This document shows positions 15,490-26,251 of a stretch of 64,000 nt of DNA, one piece after another (position 1 is the stretch's first letter; each line of letters begins with the position of its first letter). A program made the translations under genes and the position numbers. Under the pieces are notes generated by a model. It was not told where the DNA came from, made no database searches, and saw nothing but the letters and a program-made list of their open reading frames with translations. The stretch is from Azospirillum endophyticum (GTDB lineage Bacteria > Pseudomonadota > Alphaproteobacteria > Azospirillales > Azospirillaceae): assembly GCF_016595245.1 (NCBI RefSeq), contig NZ_JAENHM010000073.1:380365-444364 (forward strand), read 5' to 3'.

Positions 15490-16734
15490 GTGACCAAGCT
15501 CTCGCTCTCCAAGGACAAGATCAACATCCTTCTTCTGGAAGGTGTCCACGACAACGCCATCGACGAGCTGGCCCGCGGCGGCTATGCCTCCGTCGAGCGG
15601 CTGCCGCGTGCGCTGGACGAGTCCGAGCTGCTGGAGCGCATCGGCTCGGTCCACATCCTGGGCATCCGCTCGCGCACCCACCTGACCGCCAAGGTGTTCG
15701 AGGCGGCGAGCAAGCTGATCACCGTCGGCTGCTTCTGCATCGGCACCAACCAGGTCGACCTGAAGGCGGCGCGGCGCCATGGCGTCCCGGTCTTCAACGC
15801 CCCTTATTCCAACACCCGGTCGGTGGCGGAGCTGGTGATCGGCGAGATCATCATGCTGATGCGCGGCATCTTCGACAAGTCGCAGCTGGTCCATGGCGGC
15901 GGCTGGATGAAGTCGGCCAAGGACTCTTACGAGATCCGCGGCAAGACGCTGGGCATCGTCGGCTATGGCCATATCGGCACCCAGGTGTCGATCCTGGCCG
16001 AGGCGATGGGCATGCAGGTCCGCTTCTACGACACCGTGCGCAAGCTGGCGCTCGGCAATGCGCGCGCCTGCGATTCGCTGGAGGAGTTGCTGTCGGTCTC
16101 TGACGTGGTGACCCTGCATGTGCCGGACACCCCGCAGACCCGCGACATGATCGGCGAGCGTGAACTGGCCGCCATGAAGAAGGGCAGCCACCTGATCAAC
16201 GCCGCCCGCGGCCAGGTGGTGGACATCGAGGCGCTGGCCGCCGCGATGAAATCCGGCCATGTGCTGGGCGCCGCCATCGACGTCTTCCCGGTCGAGCCCG
16301 GCTCCGACAAGGAAGAGTTCCAGAGCGCGCTGCGCGGCATCAAGACCGCCATCCTCACCCCGCATATCGGCGGCTCGACGATGGAGGCGCAAGCCAACAT
16401 CGGCACCGAGGTGGCGCAGAAGCTGATCGAGTATTCGGACAACGGCTCCACGGTCGGCGCGGTCAACTTCCCGCAGGTGGCGCTGCCGGTGCAGGCCGGC
16501 TGCACCCGCTTCCTGCATGTGCACGAGAACCGCCCGGGCATCCTGCGCAAGGTGAACGACGTGTTCTCCGCCCGCGGCTTGAACATCGCCTCCCAGTATC
16601 TCCAGACCGATCCGGAGCTGGGCTATGTGGTGGTCGACGTCAACGGCGACGTGGACGAGCTGGAGGTCGCCAACGACCTGCGCTCCATCGAAGGTGCCCT
16701 GAAGGCGCGCTTCCTGTTCCCGTCCCAGCATTGA
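15490..16734 (+). CDS. serA: D-3-phosphoglycerate dehydrogenase (SerA)
   Basis: 414 aa from GTG 15490, matching the 410-aa E. coli-type SerA. It oxidises 3-phosphoglycerate, the first step of serine synthesis. Sequence landmarks: TVGCFCIGTNQVDLKAARRH, the NAD-binding GIVGYGHIGTQVSILAE, the catalytic Arg/Glu/His region ending in ILTPHIGGSTMEAQANIG, and a C-terminal ACT domain (HVHENRPGILRKVNDVFSAR) for serine feedback inhibition. The frame is open upstream to 15385, but that stretch is not conserved and overlaps the leader hairpin. It is monocistronic, with a terminator following. Confidence 0.95.
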   Translation: MTKLSLSKDKINILLLEGVHDNAIDELARGGYASVERLPRALDESELLERIGSVHILGIRSRTHLTAKVFEAASKLITVGCFCIGTNQVDLKAARRHGVPVFNAPYSNTRSVAELVIGEIIMLMRGIFDKSQLVHGGGWMKSAKDSYEIRGKTLGIVGYGHIGTQVSILAEAMGMQVRFYDTVRKLALGNARACDSLEELLSVSDVVTLHVPDTPQTRDMIGERELAAMKKGSHLINAARGQVVDIEALAAAMKSGHVLGAAIDVFPVEPGSDKEEFQSALRGIKTAILTPHIGGSTMEAQANIGTEVAQKLIEYSDNGSTVGAVNFPQVALPVQAGCTRFLHVHENRPGILRKVNDVFSARGLNIASQYLQTDPELGYVVVDVNGDVDELEVANDLRSIEGALKARFLFPSQH

Positions 16735-16753
16735 GGACGGCGGCGAGGTAGGA

Positions 16754-16788
16754 AAGGGGCGCCGGGCGATCCGCCCCGGCGCCCCTTC
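16754..16788 (+). terminator. serA terminator
   Basis: GGGGCGCCGGG (16756-16766) pairs perfectly with CCCGGCGCCCC (16775-16785), followed by TTCC only, so the U-tract is weak. It lies 20 bases after the serA stop. Confidence 0.6.
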
Positions 16789-16831
16789 CATATCTCTTGT
16801 CGGCGACCGGTTTCCCGGTAACAGTGCTCGG

Positions 16832-17554
16832 ATGACCGTTCGCCTCCTGTTCCTCTCCCTTGCGGGTATCCTGCCCGCCCTGTCGCCGGCTGCGGCGCAG
16901 TCGAACGGCTGCGCCGGCTTCCCGCCGATCACGCTGACCTTCGACAGCGTGCTGGCGCCGATCCAGCGCGACGACGCGCTGACGGTGGCGCAGCTCACCC
17001 GGCTGCCCGGGCGCACCCCCGGTCCGGCGAAGACCACCGACAGCCACGTCCTGGGACTGACCCAGGCGCGCTACGGCGAACAGTCGCAGGTGTCGGCCCT
17101 GTTCAAGGCGATGGGCGACGGCACCTACTGCGCATCGGCCAGCGCGCTGACCGTCAGTTTCGGTTTCCAGCAGCGCATCGTCCATGTCGCCAGCGAGATC
17201 CCGGCCGATTCCTGCCTGCATGGCGAGGTGCTGACCCATGAGATGCGCCATGTCGCGGTGGACGAGGCCCTGCTGCGCGAGATGATGCCGCAGATCCGCG
17301 GCCGCCTGGATCAGGTGATCGCGGGAATGACGCCGGTGCGCTCCCGCAGCCAGGCCCAGGCGATGGCGGCGATCCGCCGGCCGCTGGAATCGGCGATGCG
17401 GCGGATCATGCAGGATTTCGGCCGTGAGCGCGACCGCCGGCAGGCCCAGGTCGACACGGTGGAGGAGTATGAGCGGGTCAGCCGGGTCTGCAACGGCGAG
17501 GCCCGCAATTACCTGCCGAAGCCGGTCCGGCGTCCGGCGGTTCGCCGAGGCTGA
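16832..17554 (+). CDS. Secreted protein with HExxH-like motif
   Basis: 240 aa. It has a clear Sec signal peptide (about 1-23, cleavage near SPAAAQ). HEVLTHEMRH-type sequence is present as HEMRH at residues 136-140 (preceded by CLHGEVLT), matching a zinc metalloprotease HExxH motif. Three Cys at about 27, 100 and 128 may form disulfides. The C-terminal third is an Arg-rich amphipathic helix region. This resembles small uncharacterised periplasmic DUF922-like predicted metalloproteases, but assignment is tentative. It is convergent with the HNH gene. Confidence 0.7.
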   Translation: MTVRLLFLSLAGILPALSPAAAQSNGCAGFPPITLTFDSVLAPIQRDDALTVAQLTRLPGRTPGPAKTTDSHVLGLTQARYGEQSQVSALFKAMGDGTYCASASALTVSFGFQQRIVHVASEIPADSCLHGEVLTHEMRHVAVDEALLREMMPQIRGRLDQVIAGMTPVRSRSQAQAMAAIRRPLESAMRRIMQDFGRERDRRQAQVDTVEEYERVSRVCNGEARNYLPKPVRRPAVRRG

Positions 17555-17564
17555 GCCGCCTGGG

Positions 17565-17909
17565 TCAGCGCTTGCGCCGTCGTCGGTCGGTGGCGTGACG
17601 GTCGACGAACTCCGGCGGCTTGCGCCGGACCCAGCGGATGAAGGCGGCGATGTCGGGATGGCCGCGCAGCGCCTCGACCGCATGATAGTGGTCGCGCAGC
17701 TGCTGCTCGGTCAGCACGGCGTGGATCTTCGCATGGCAGATGCGGTGCATCGTCACCGTGTCCCGTCCGCCATAGGTTCGGGGGATCAGGTGGTGCTCGT
17801 TCAGGCTGGCGCCCGGCACCATCGCCCGGCCGCAGAGCGGGCAGGCGGGGCGGTCGGGCTCGGCGGCCGGGGGAGATCCGGGGGAAAACGGATAATCAGT
17901 GAGGCGCAT
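17565..17909 (-). CDS. HNH endonuclease domain protein
   Basis: About 114 aa from ATG 17909; upstream in-frame starts up to 18008 exist but add nothing conserved. A zinc knuckle CPLCGRAMVPG precedes LNEHHLIPRTYGGRD and a second metal-binding region MHRICHAKIHAVLT, which together form an HNH fold of the YajD-like kind. The C-terminus, KPPEFVDRHATDRRRRKR, is very basic. Such small HNH proteins nick or cut DNA, but cellular roles vary. It is convergent with the secreted protein gene. Confidence 0.8.
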   Translation of the reverse strand: MRLTDYPFSPGSPPAAEPDRPACPLCGRAMVPGASLNEHHLIPRTYGGRDTVTMHRICHAKIHAVLTEQQLRDHYHAVEALRGHPDIAAFIRWVRRKPPEFVDRHATDRRRRKR

Positions 17910-17967
17910 CTCTTTTGGAACCGGCGGGCGCTGCCCATGTAGACAATCTTGGGGGACCGTAATCGAT

Positions 17968-18201
17968 ATGGTCCGCAACCTCCGGGAGGCCACTGTGGAC
18001 GAGTCCAAATCACAGCCTCATGACGAGAAAAACGACGGCCGGGAGGCCGGCCGATCCGCCGATTGCACCCACTACGGGCAAGCCGCCGGGTCGCCCGGCG
18101 GGCGCGGCGGCACGACATGCTATGGCGGCATCCAGCGGGTCCAGCCGCGCACGGCGCCCGCCGGCACCCCGTCCGCGGACAAGGGCCGGGACGCCAAATG
18201 A
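17968..18201 (+). CDS. Possible small uncharacterised protein
   Basis: A 77-codon frame from ATG 17968, or 68 codons from GTG 17995, which has a perfect GGGAGG site 6 bases upstream. The product is hydrophilic and Gly/Arg/Asp-rich, with two Cys (SADCTHYG and TTCYGG), and matches no family I know. Its stop falls exactly at the bidirectional terminator at 18200, which supports a real transcription unit. Without conservation evidence this stays tentative. Confidence 0.33.
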   Translation: MVRNLREATVDESKSQPHDEKNDGREAGRSADCTHYGQAAGSPGGRGGTTCYGGIQRVQPRTAPAGTPSADKGRDAK

Positions 18202-18238
18202 AAAAGGGGGAGCCGCAGCGGCGGCTCCCCCTTTTTCT
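18200..18238. terminator. Bidirectional terminator between the small ORF and carA
   Basis: GAAAAAGGGGGAGCCGC pairs perfectly with GCGGCTCCCCCTTTTTC around a short AGCG loop, with A- and T-tracts on either side. It can end transcription of the plus-strand ORF and of carA from the other direction. Confidence 0.9.
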
Positions 18239-18258
18239 CACGGCCCTGTGCGGTGGCG

Positions 18259-19431
<1,173 letters not shown>

Positions 19432-19795
19432 TCCTATGAACCTTCCCAAAGACCGCGGCCGCCGACGGATCGGATGAGCGGCGGAACGGCGACGGCCTAG
19501 CGTCCCGCCGGGCGCGCACACGCAACCGCCCGCACCCCAACCTCCGCCAGGATCGGGCGGCGGCGTGGGATCGAGTGGGCTGATCGGTTGGGCCGGACAT
19601 CCTATATGACGATTGGCTGCCGGATTTCCAGCAATAGCTTTGCAAGGCGGCCCTGATCGGCGGACAAGGTCCGGCCATTCGGCATGGGGCGGTCCGCATC
19701 GGGGCTTTTGCCATGGAAATCGGCCGCCATTTTCGGAATAGTCGGCTGTCCCGGCGGGCAGCGAACCCCGGATCGACGAACAAGGAAGACAGGAC
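19432..19795. other. Divergent carA/yqeY intergenic region
   Basis: 364 bases between two divergent starts, so both promoters should lie here. There is an AT-richer part at about 19605-19640. I see no clear -35/-10 pair, riboswitch or ORF worth naming. Confidence 0.4.
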
Positions 19796-20260
19796 ATGAT
19801 GTTGCGCACGCAGTTCAACGACTCCCTGAAGGAGGCGATGCGCGCCAAGGACACGCGCGCGGTGTCCACCCTCCGCCTGATCCTCACCGACCTGAAGAAT
19901 CGCGACATCGACGCCCGCACCCGCGGCGTGACCGACGGCATCGACGAGGCGGGCATCCTGTCGATGCTGCAGACGATGGTGAAGCAGCGCAACGAATCGG
20001 CGGGGATGTACGAGCAGGGCGGCCGTCCCGAGCTGGCCCAGCAGGAGCGCGAGGAGATCGCGGTCATCGAACGCTTCCTGCCCAAGCAGATGAGCGCGGA
20101 GGAGGCCACGGCCGCCATCGAGAGCATCGTCACCGAGCTGGGCGCCTCCAGCATCAAGGACATGGGCAAGGTGATGGCCGAGCTGAAGGCTCGCCATGCC
20201 GGCCAGATGGACTTCGCCAAGGCCGGCGGCCTGGTGAAGGCGCGGCTGTCCGGAAAGTAA
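19796..20260 (+). CDS. yqeY: GatB/YqeY domain protein
   Basis: 154 aa, standard length. YqeY resembles the tRNA-binding tail of GatB, but its own role is not established. The signature helices LRTQFNDSLKEAMRAKDTRA, VSTLRLILTDLKNRDIDART and REEIAVIERFLPKQMSAEEA, and the QMDFAKAGGLVKARL end, are all present. It begins the yqeY-(Uma2)-dnaG-rpoD series. A second ATG directly follows the first. Confidence 0.93.
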   Translation: MMLRTQFNDSLKEAMRAKDTRAVSTLRLILTDLKNRDIDARTRGVTDGIDEAGILSMLQTMVKQRNESAGMYEQGGRPELAQQEREEIAVIERFLPKQMSAEEATAAIESIVTELGASSIKDMGKVMAELKARHAGQMDFAKAGGLVKARLSGK

Positions 20261-20345
20261 TCGGGGGCAGGCAAGCAGGGTGGCCGCCGCGGGGTGTTCA
20301 AGCTAGGCTGAGGCCCGGTGCTCCCGGCGGCAGGAGGAGAGTGGA

Positions 20346-20939
20346 ATGGTCGCGGTCCGCAGATCCACCTTTTCGGACATGACGGTCGCTGAGTTCCTGG
20401 ATTGGAGCGGTGACGGCACCGACACCCGCCATGAACTGGTGAACGGGGAACCGCGTGCCATGGCACCGGCGAGCGCCACCCACGCCTATCTCCAAGTGGC
20501 GCTGGCGCGGCTGATCGAAGGCTATCTGATCGACCGCGGCAGCCCCTGCCGAGCTGCGACCGAGGCGCCGGTGGTGCCGGGTCTGTCCAGCAACGTCAAT
20601 CTGCGCGTTCCCGATCTGGCGGTGACCTGCACTCCCGACGATCCTGATGGACGCCTTCTTCCCGAACCGGTGTTGATCGTGGAGATCCTGTCGCCCGGCA
20701 ACGAGCGCGACACGCGCGGCAACCTATGGGCTTACGCCTCGATTCCCAGCGTTCAGGAAATCCTGTTCGTCCATTCCACCCGCGTCGGTGCCGAATTGCA
20801 CCGCCGGCGCAATGGCGACTGGCCGACCGACCCGCTCGTCATCGGTCCGGATGAGGAACTCGTGCTGGCCAGCATCGGCTTCCGTGTCCCGTTGACCCAG
20901 ATTTACGCCCGGACCCGGCTGGTGCAGAGGCCGGACTGA
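20346..20939 (+). CDS. Uma2 (DUF820) family restriction-endonuclease-fold protein
   Basis: 197 aa. The core MTVAEFLDWSGDGTDTRHEL followed by VNGEPRAMAPASATHAYLQ, then VPDLAVTCTPDD and EPVLIVEILSPGNERDTRGN, is the Uma2 family. Active-site residues of the PD-(D/E)xK fold are plausible at Glu (in RHELVNGE), Asp (VPDLAVT) and Glu (VEILSP). These genes are common and multicopy in cyanobacteria, and scattered elsewhere. It interrupts the usual yqeY-dnaG adjacency, with an AGGAGAG site upstream of its ATG. Confidence 0.9.
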   Translation: MVAVRRSTFSDMTVAEFLDWSGDGTDTRHELVNGEPRAMAPASATHAYLQVALARLIEGYLIDRGSPCRAATEAPVVPGLSSNVNLRVPDLAVTCTPDDPDGRLLPEPVLIVEILSPGNERDTRGNLWAYASIPSVQEILFVHSTRVGAELHRRRNGDWPTDPLVIGPDEELVLASIGFRVPLTQIYARTRLVQRPD

Positions 20940-21060
20940 CGCCGCTGCGGCCTCTGCCATCTTCGCCCTTGGGGGCGGCGGCGCTGGTTCCCATACTATG
21001 CCTCTGCTATAGCCTTGCGCCCATCGCACCCGCCCTCCGTATTCCGGTGACCGTTCGACC

Positions 21061-22971
21061 ATGGCATTTCCGCCCCAATTCCTGGAGGAGCTGCGCACCC
21101 GGCTGACCCTGTCGGAGGTGGTGTCGAAGCGACTGCGCCTGATCCGCGCCGGCCGGGAATACAAGGCCCCCTGTCCCTTCCACAATGAGAAGTCGCCGTC
21201 CTTCTATGTCAACGACCAGAAGGGCTTCTTTCATTGTTTTGGCTGCGGCGCCCATGGCGACATCATCGGTTTCGTCATGCGCCACGACAATCTCGGCTTT
21301 CCCGAGGCGGTCGAGCATCTGGCCGGCGAGGCCGGGCTGCCGGTGCCGCGCCCGACCGAGGAGGACCGGCAGCGCTATGAGCGGCGCAAGACCCTGCATG
21401 ATCTCGTCGAGCAGGCGGCGCGCTGGTTCGAGCAGCAGCTGCACGGCGCCGCCGGGCGGGCCGGCCTGGATTACTTCGTGCGGCGCGGGCTGGACGGCGA
21501 GACGATCGCCCGCTTCCGGCTGGGCTATGCGCCCGGCGATTCGAACGCGCTGAGGACATATCTCGGCAAGCAGGGCTTCTCCGACGAGGATATGGTCAAT
21601 GCCGGGCTGCTGAAGCGGCCGGACGACGGCCGGGCGCCCTACAGCTTCTTCCGCAACCGCGTGATGTTCCCGGTGACCGACCGGCGCGGGCAGGTGGTGG
21701 CCTTCGGCGGGCGCATCCTGGAGGGTGACGGGCCGAAATACGTCAACACCGCCGACACCCCGCTCTTCCACAAGGGCACGCTGCTCTACGGCCTGTCGCG
21801 GGCGCGGCAGGCGGCGGCGGACGGCAAGCCGGTGATCGTCGCCGAAGGCTACATGGACGTCATCGCCCTGGTCCGCGCCGGCTTCGAGGGGGCGGTGGCG
21901 CCGCTGGGCACCGCGCTGACCGAAACCCAGGTGCAGGAGCTGTGGAAGCTGATCCCGGCGGCGGAGAAGGTGCCGTTCCTCTGCTTCGACGGCGACAAGG
22001 CCGGCCGGCGGGCGGCATGGCGGGCGGTGGAGCGCATCCTGCCGCACCTCGGCCCCGGCCAGTCGGCCCGCGTCGCCTTCCTGCCGGAGGGGGAGGACCC
22101 CGACAGCCTGATCCGTGCGCAGGGGCCCAAGGCGATGGGCGCCTTGCTGGAAGCCGCCATCCCGTTGTCCGACGCCCTGTGGCGGATGGAGAGCGAAGGG
22201 CGGCCGACCGACACGCCGGAAGCCAAGGCGGCGGTGAAGGCGGCGCTGGAGGCCCGCGTCGCCACCATCGCCGACCGCGACGTCCAGAGCTTCTACCGCA
22301 CCGAGATGCGCCGCCGCGTCGACGAGGCCTTCGCCCCGGTGCGGCCGGCCTACAACCGGGGGCCATGGGTGCCGGGGCAGGGGCGCGGCCGCTTCGGCGA
22401 GGCGCCGCGCCGCCATGTGCCGGGCACGCCCGGACGCCTGACCTCCAAGCCGGTGGGGGAGGGGAGGGGCCGCGCCTCCCGCCTCGTCTCGATGCGGGAG
22501 CGGATCCTGCTGGCGACCCTGATCAACCATCCGGACTTGTTCGGCGAACTGGCCGAGCCGCTGGGGCTGTTGCCGTTCGGTGACCCGGAGCTGGAAAAAC
22601 TGCGCTGGTCGGTCATCGAATGTCTGTCCGACGACCGCAACCACGACTCGGCACTTGACGCCGCTGCCCTTTGTCGCCACTTGTCATCCGCCGGCCATGA
22701 GACGATGGTCGGTGCTTTGCTAGGCGAGTCGACCTATGTCCATGCCGGCTTCGCCCGTCCGGATGCCTCCGCGGAGGACGCCCGGAAGGGATGGTGGCCT
22801 GCGTGGCGGCATCTGCATCACGAGCGGGTGCTCGACGATCTTAGGGAAGCGAAGGCGGCTTTGACCCGTGACAACAGCGAGGTGAACTTCGCGAGGGTCG
22901 TGGCTCTTCAGCAGGAGGTCATCAGGTCCGGCATGGGTATGACGGACGATGGCGACTTCGACGAGGCCTGA
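21061..22971 (+). CDS. dnaG: DNA primase
   Basis: 636 aa. DnaG makes RNA primers for replication with DnaB helicase. The N-terminal CHC2 zinc finger has Cys38, His41, Cys59 and Cys62 (CPFH...CFGC). The TOPRIM core contains VIVAEGYMDVIALV and CFDGDKAGRRAA, with GTALTETQ between. The last about 130 residues, after a Pro/Arg/Gly-rich linker (about 430-480), are the DnaB-interacting domain. It precedes rpoD by 195 bases, reflecting the macromolecular synthesis operon. Confidence 0.97.
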   Translation: MAFPPQFLEELRTRLTLSEVVSKRLRLIRAGREYKAPCPFHNEKSPSFYVNDQKGFFHCFGCGAHGDIIGFVMRHDNLGFPEAVEHLAGEAGLPVPRPTEEDRQRYERRKTLHDLVEQAARWFEQQLHGAAGRAGLDYFVRRGLDGETIARFRLGYAPGDSNALRTYLGKQGFSDEDMVNAGLLKRPDDGRAPYSFFRNRVMFPVTDRRGQVVAFGGRILEGDGPKYVNTADTPLFHKGTLLYGLSRARQAAADGKPVIVAEGYMDVIALVRAGFEGAVAPLGTALTETQVQELWKLIPAAEKVPFLCFDGDKAGRRAAWRAVERILPHLGPGQSARVAFLPEGEDPDSLIRAQGPKAMGALLEAAIPLSDALWRMESEGRPTDTPEAKAAVKAALEARVATIADRDVQSFYRTEMRRRVDEAFAPVRPAYNRGPWVPGQGRGRFGEAPRRHVPGTPGRLTSKPVGEGRGRASRLVSMRERILLATLINHPDLFGELAEPLGLLPFGDPELEKLRWSVIECLSDDRNHDSALDAAALCRHLSSAGHETMVGALLGESTYVHAGFARPDASAEDARKGWWPAWRHLHHERVLDDLREAKAALTRDNSEVNFARVVALQQEVIRSGMGMTDDGDFDEA

Positions 22972-23165
22972 CGGTTGATGACCGATATCGTCGGGCGTCG
23001 GCTGGCGGGACGCGGGTTACAACAGGACGGGGCCGCATGACAGTTTCTGTGATGGCGGGTTCTGGGTAGATACATGGTTTGGGGGTGGAGCGGACGGGCC
23101 GGGCAACCGGGACCGGGCGCTCCTTTCGTCTTTATTCACTGGGGTAATGCGGGGGCACCGATCGC

Positions 23166-25175
<2,010 letters not shown>

Positions 25176-25201
25176 CGGGAAGCATCCGGTTTCGAGACGA
25201 A

Positions 25202-25230
25202 GCGGGGGCCGAAGGGCCCCCGTTTTCGTT
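25202..25230 (+). terminator. rpoD terminator
   Basis: GCGGGGGCC pairs with GGGCCCCCG around a short GAA-type loop, followed by TTTTCGTT. It begins 27 bases after the rpoD stop. Confidence 0.85.
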
Positions 25231-25307
25231 ATCGGGCTTCCGCGTCGGAATGATGAACGAGGGGTTGCATTTCCCCGCCGCTTTGTCGCAGAGTGCGGCC
25301 CGCGGTA

Positions 25308-25383
25308 GGGCCTGTAGTTCAGCGGTTAGAACGCGCCGCTCATAACGGTGTTGTCGTCGGTTCAAATCCGGCCGGGCCCACCA
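25308..25383 (+). tRNA. tRNA with CAT anticodon (Ile2 or elongator Met)
   Basis: A 76-nt cloverleaf with encoded CCA. The acceptor GGGCCTG (25308-25314) pairs with CGGGCCC (25373-25379) with one T-G wobble. The D-arm is GTTCAGCGGTTAGAAC, the anticodon loop CTCATAA has CAT, and the T-arm is GTTCAAATC. The first pair G-C and overall sequence exclude initiator tRNA. The AGCGGTTAGA D-loop resembles tRNA-Ile(CAT), whose C34 is modified to lysidine, but I cannot decide between Ile2 and elongator Met from sequence alone. It follows rpoD as in related genomes. Confidence 0.88.
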
Positions 25384-25402
25384 TCTTTCCCAAGTTTTCT
25401 TC

Positions 25403-25882
25403 CTATGCCGCGACGGACAGCCGCCGTCCCCGGCCATTCCCGGAACCGGGCGATTGCATCAGCTCTCCTCTGGTCGGTGCATCGTTGCGGTCGTCGTAGC
25501 GATCGACGGTGACGCCGGCGCCCAGTGACTTTGCCAAATCGCGAACGTACAGGTCATTCATCTGTTCTTTCGACAATCCGGATGACAGGCCCCGCTGGAT
25601 GAGATTGTCCTTGTCCCAAGGGTTATCCGTGGGTCTCCGGACTTCGGTGGTTCCATCGCGCCATTGGATGGCGGCAATCTGACCGTCCTTGCGTATTATG
25701 CTGTGCGCCTGCGTGGCGAGGAACCGCGCGTTCATCGCGGCATCCGGTTCCTGCTTCATTCGCTCCATTGCGGTTACGGCCTTCCTCACCACGTCGGGAG
25801 CCGAGACGACTCGAACTGGCGTCACCGGAACCATGTTCGACAGCAAAGGAAGCGGTCCACCGATTTGTCCAATGCCTGCCAT
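25403..25882 (-). CDS. Uncharacterised protein
   Basis: About 159 aa from ATG 25882; the longer start at 25993 has no support. The N-terminus is Gly/Pro/Val-rich and the middle has MERMKQEPDAAMNARFLATQ and KDGQIAAIQWRDGTTEVRRP. The C-terminal part contains LSSGLSKEQMNDLYVRDLAK, a helical segment. There is no signal peptide, membrane segment or recognised family. Codon use is less GC-biased than in neighbours. It is convergent with the CAT tRNA, whose end is 20 bases away. Confidence 0.55.
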   Translation of the reverse strand: MAGIGQIGGPLPLLSNMVPVTPVRVVSAPDVVRKAVTAMERMKQEPDAAMNARFLATQAHSIIRKDGQIAAIQWRDGTTEVRRPTDNPWDKDNLIQRGLSSGLSKEQMNDLYVRDLAKSLGAGVTVDRYDDRNDAPTRGELMQSPGSGNGRGRRLSVAA

Positions 25883-26236
25883 TGAGTCCTCCACCCAGGG
25901 CTTTCTCCGGAGAGCTTTTTGCAACCGCTGTGCCGAGAAGCGAAGCGTCAGAAGAAATACCGGCCTTCCCGCTTTGCCCTTGGGAGGAGGCATATTTTTC
26001 CGCCGGGGTCAGGAAAATTCCGCCCATCTCGACGGGGATTGCGCCTTATGGGGGCATTGATTGCCTGGAAATCCGCTGCAGGTTTATCGAGTTCAGGAAA
26101 TTTATCCAAACTGCCTTGCAAGCAATTGGCTTTCGCCTCGCTACACGGTTAGGGTGCCGTCAGCCTCGTATGGTGATGACGCCGTCCTGCAGGTGGTCCG
26201 GATGATCGATCCTCTTGCTCGCCTCCAAAGTCATGA
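25883..26236. other. Non-coding stretch, 354 bases
   Basis: Lies between two divergent genes, so promoters for both probably fall here. Composition is lower in GC (for example about 26060-26140) than the surroundings. No convincing gene or repeat was seen. Confidence 0.4.
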
Positions 26237-26251
26237 TTGGGATCGATGATC

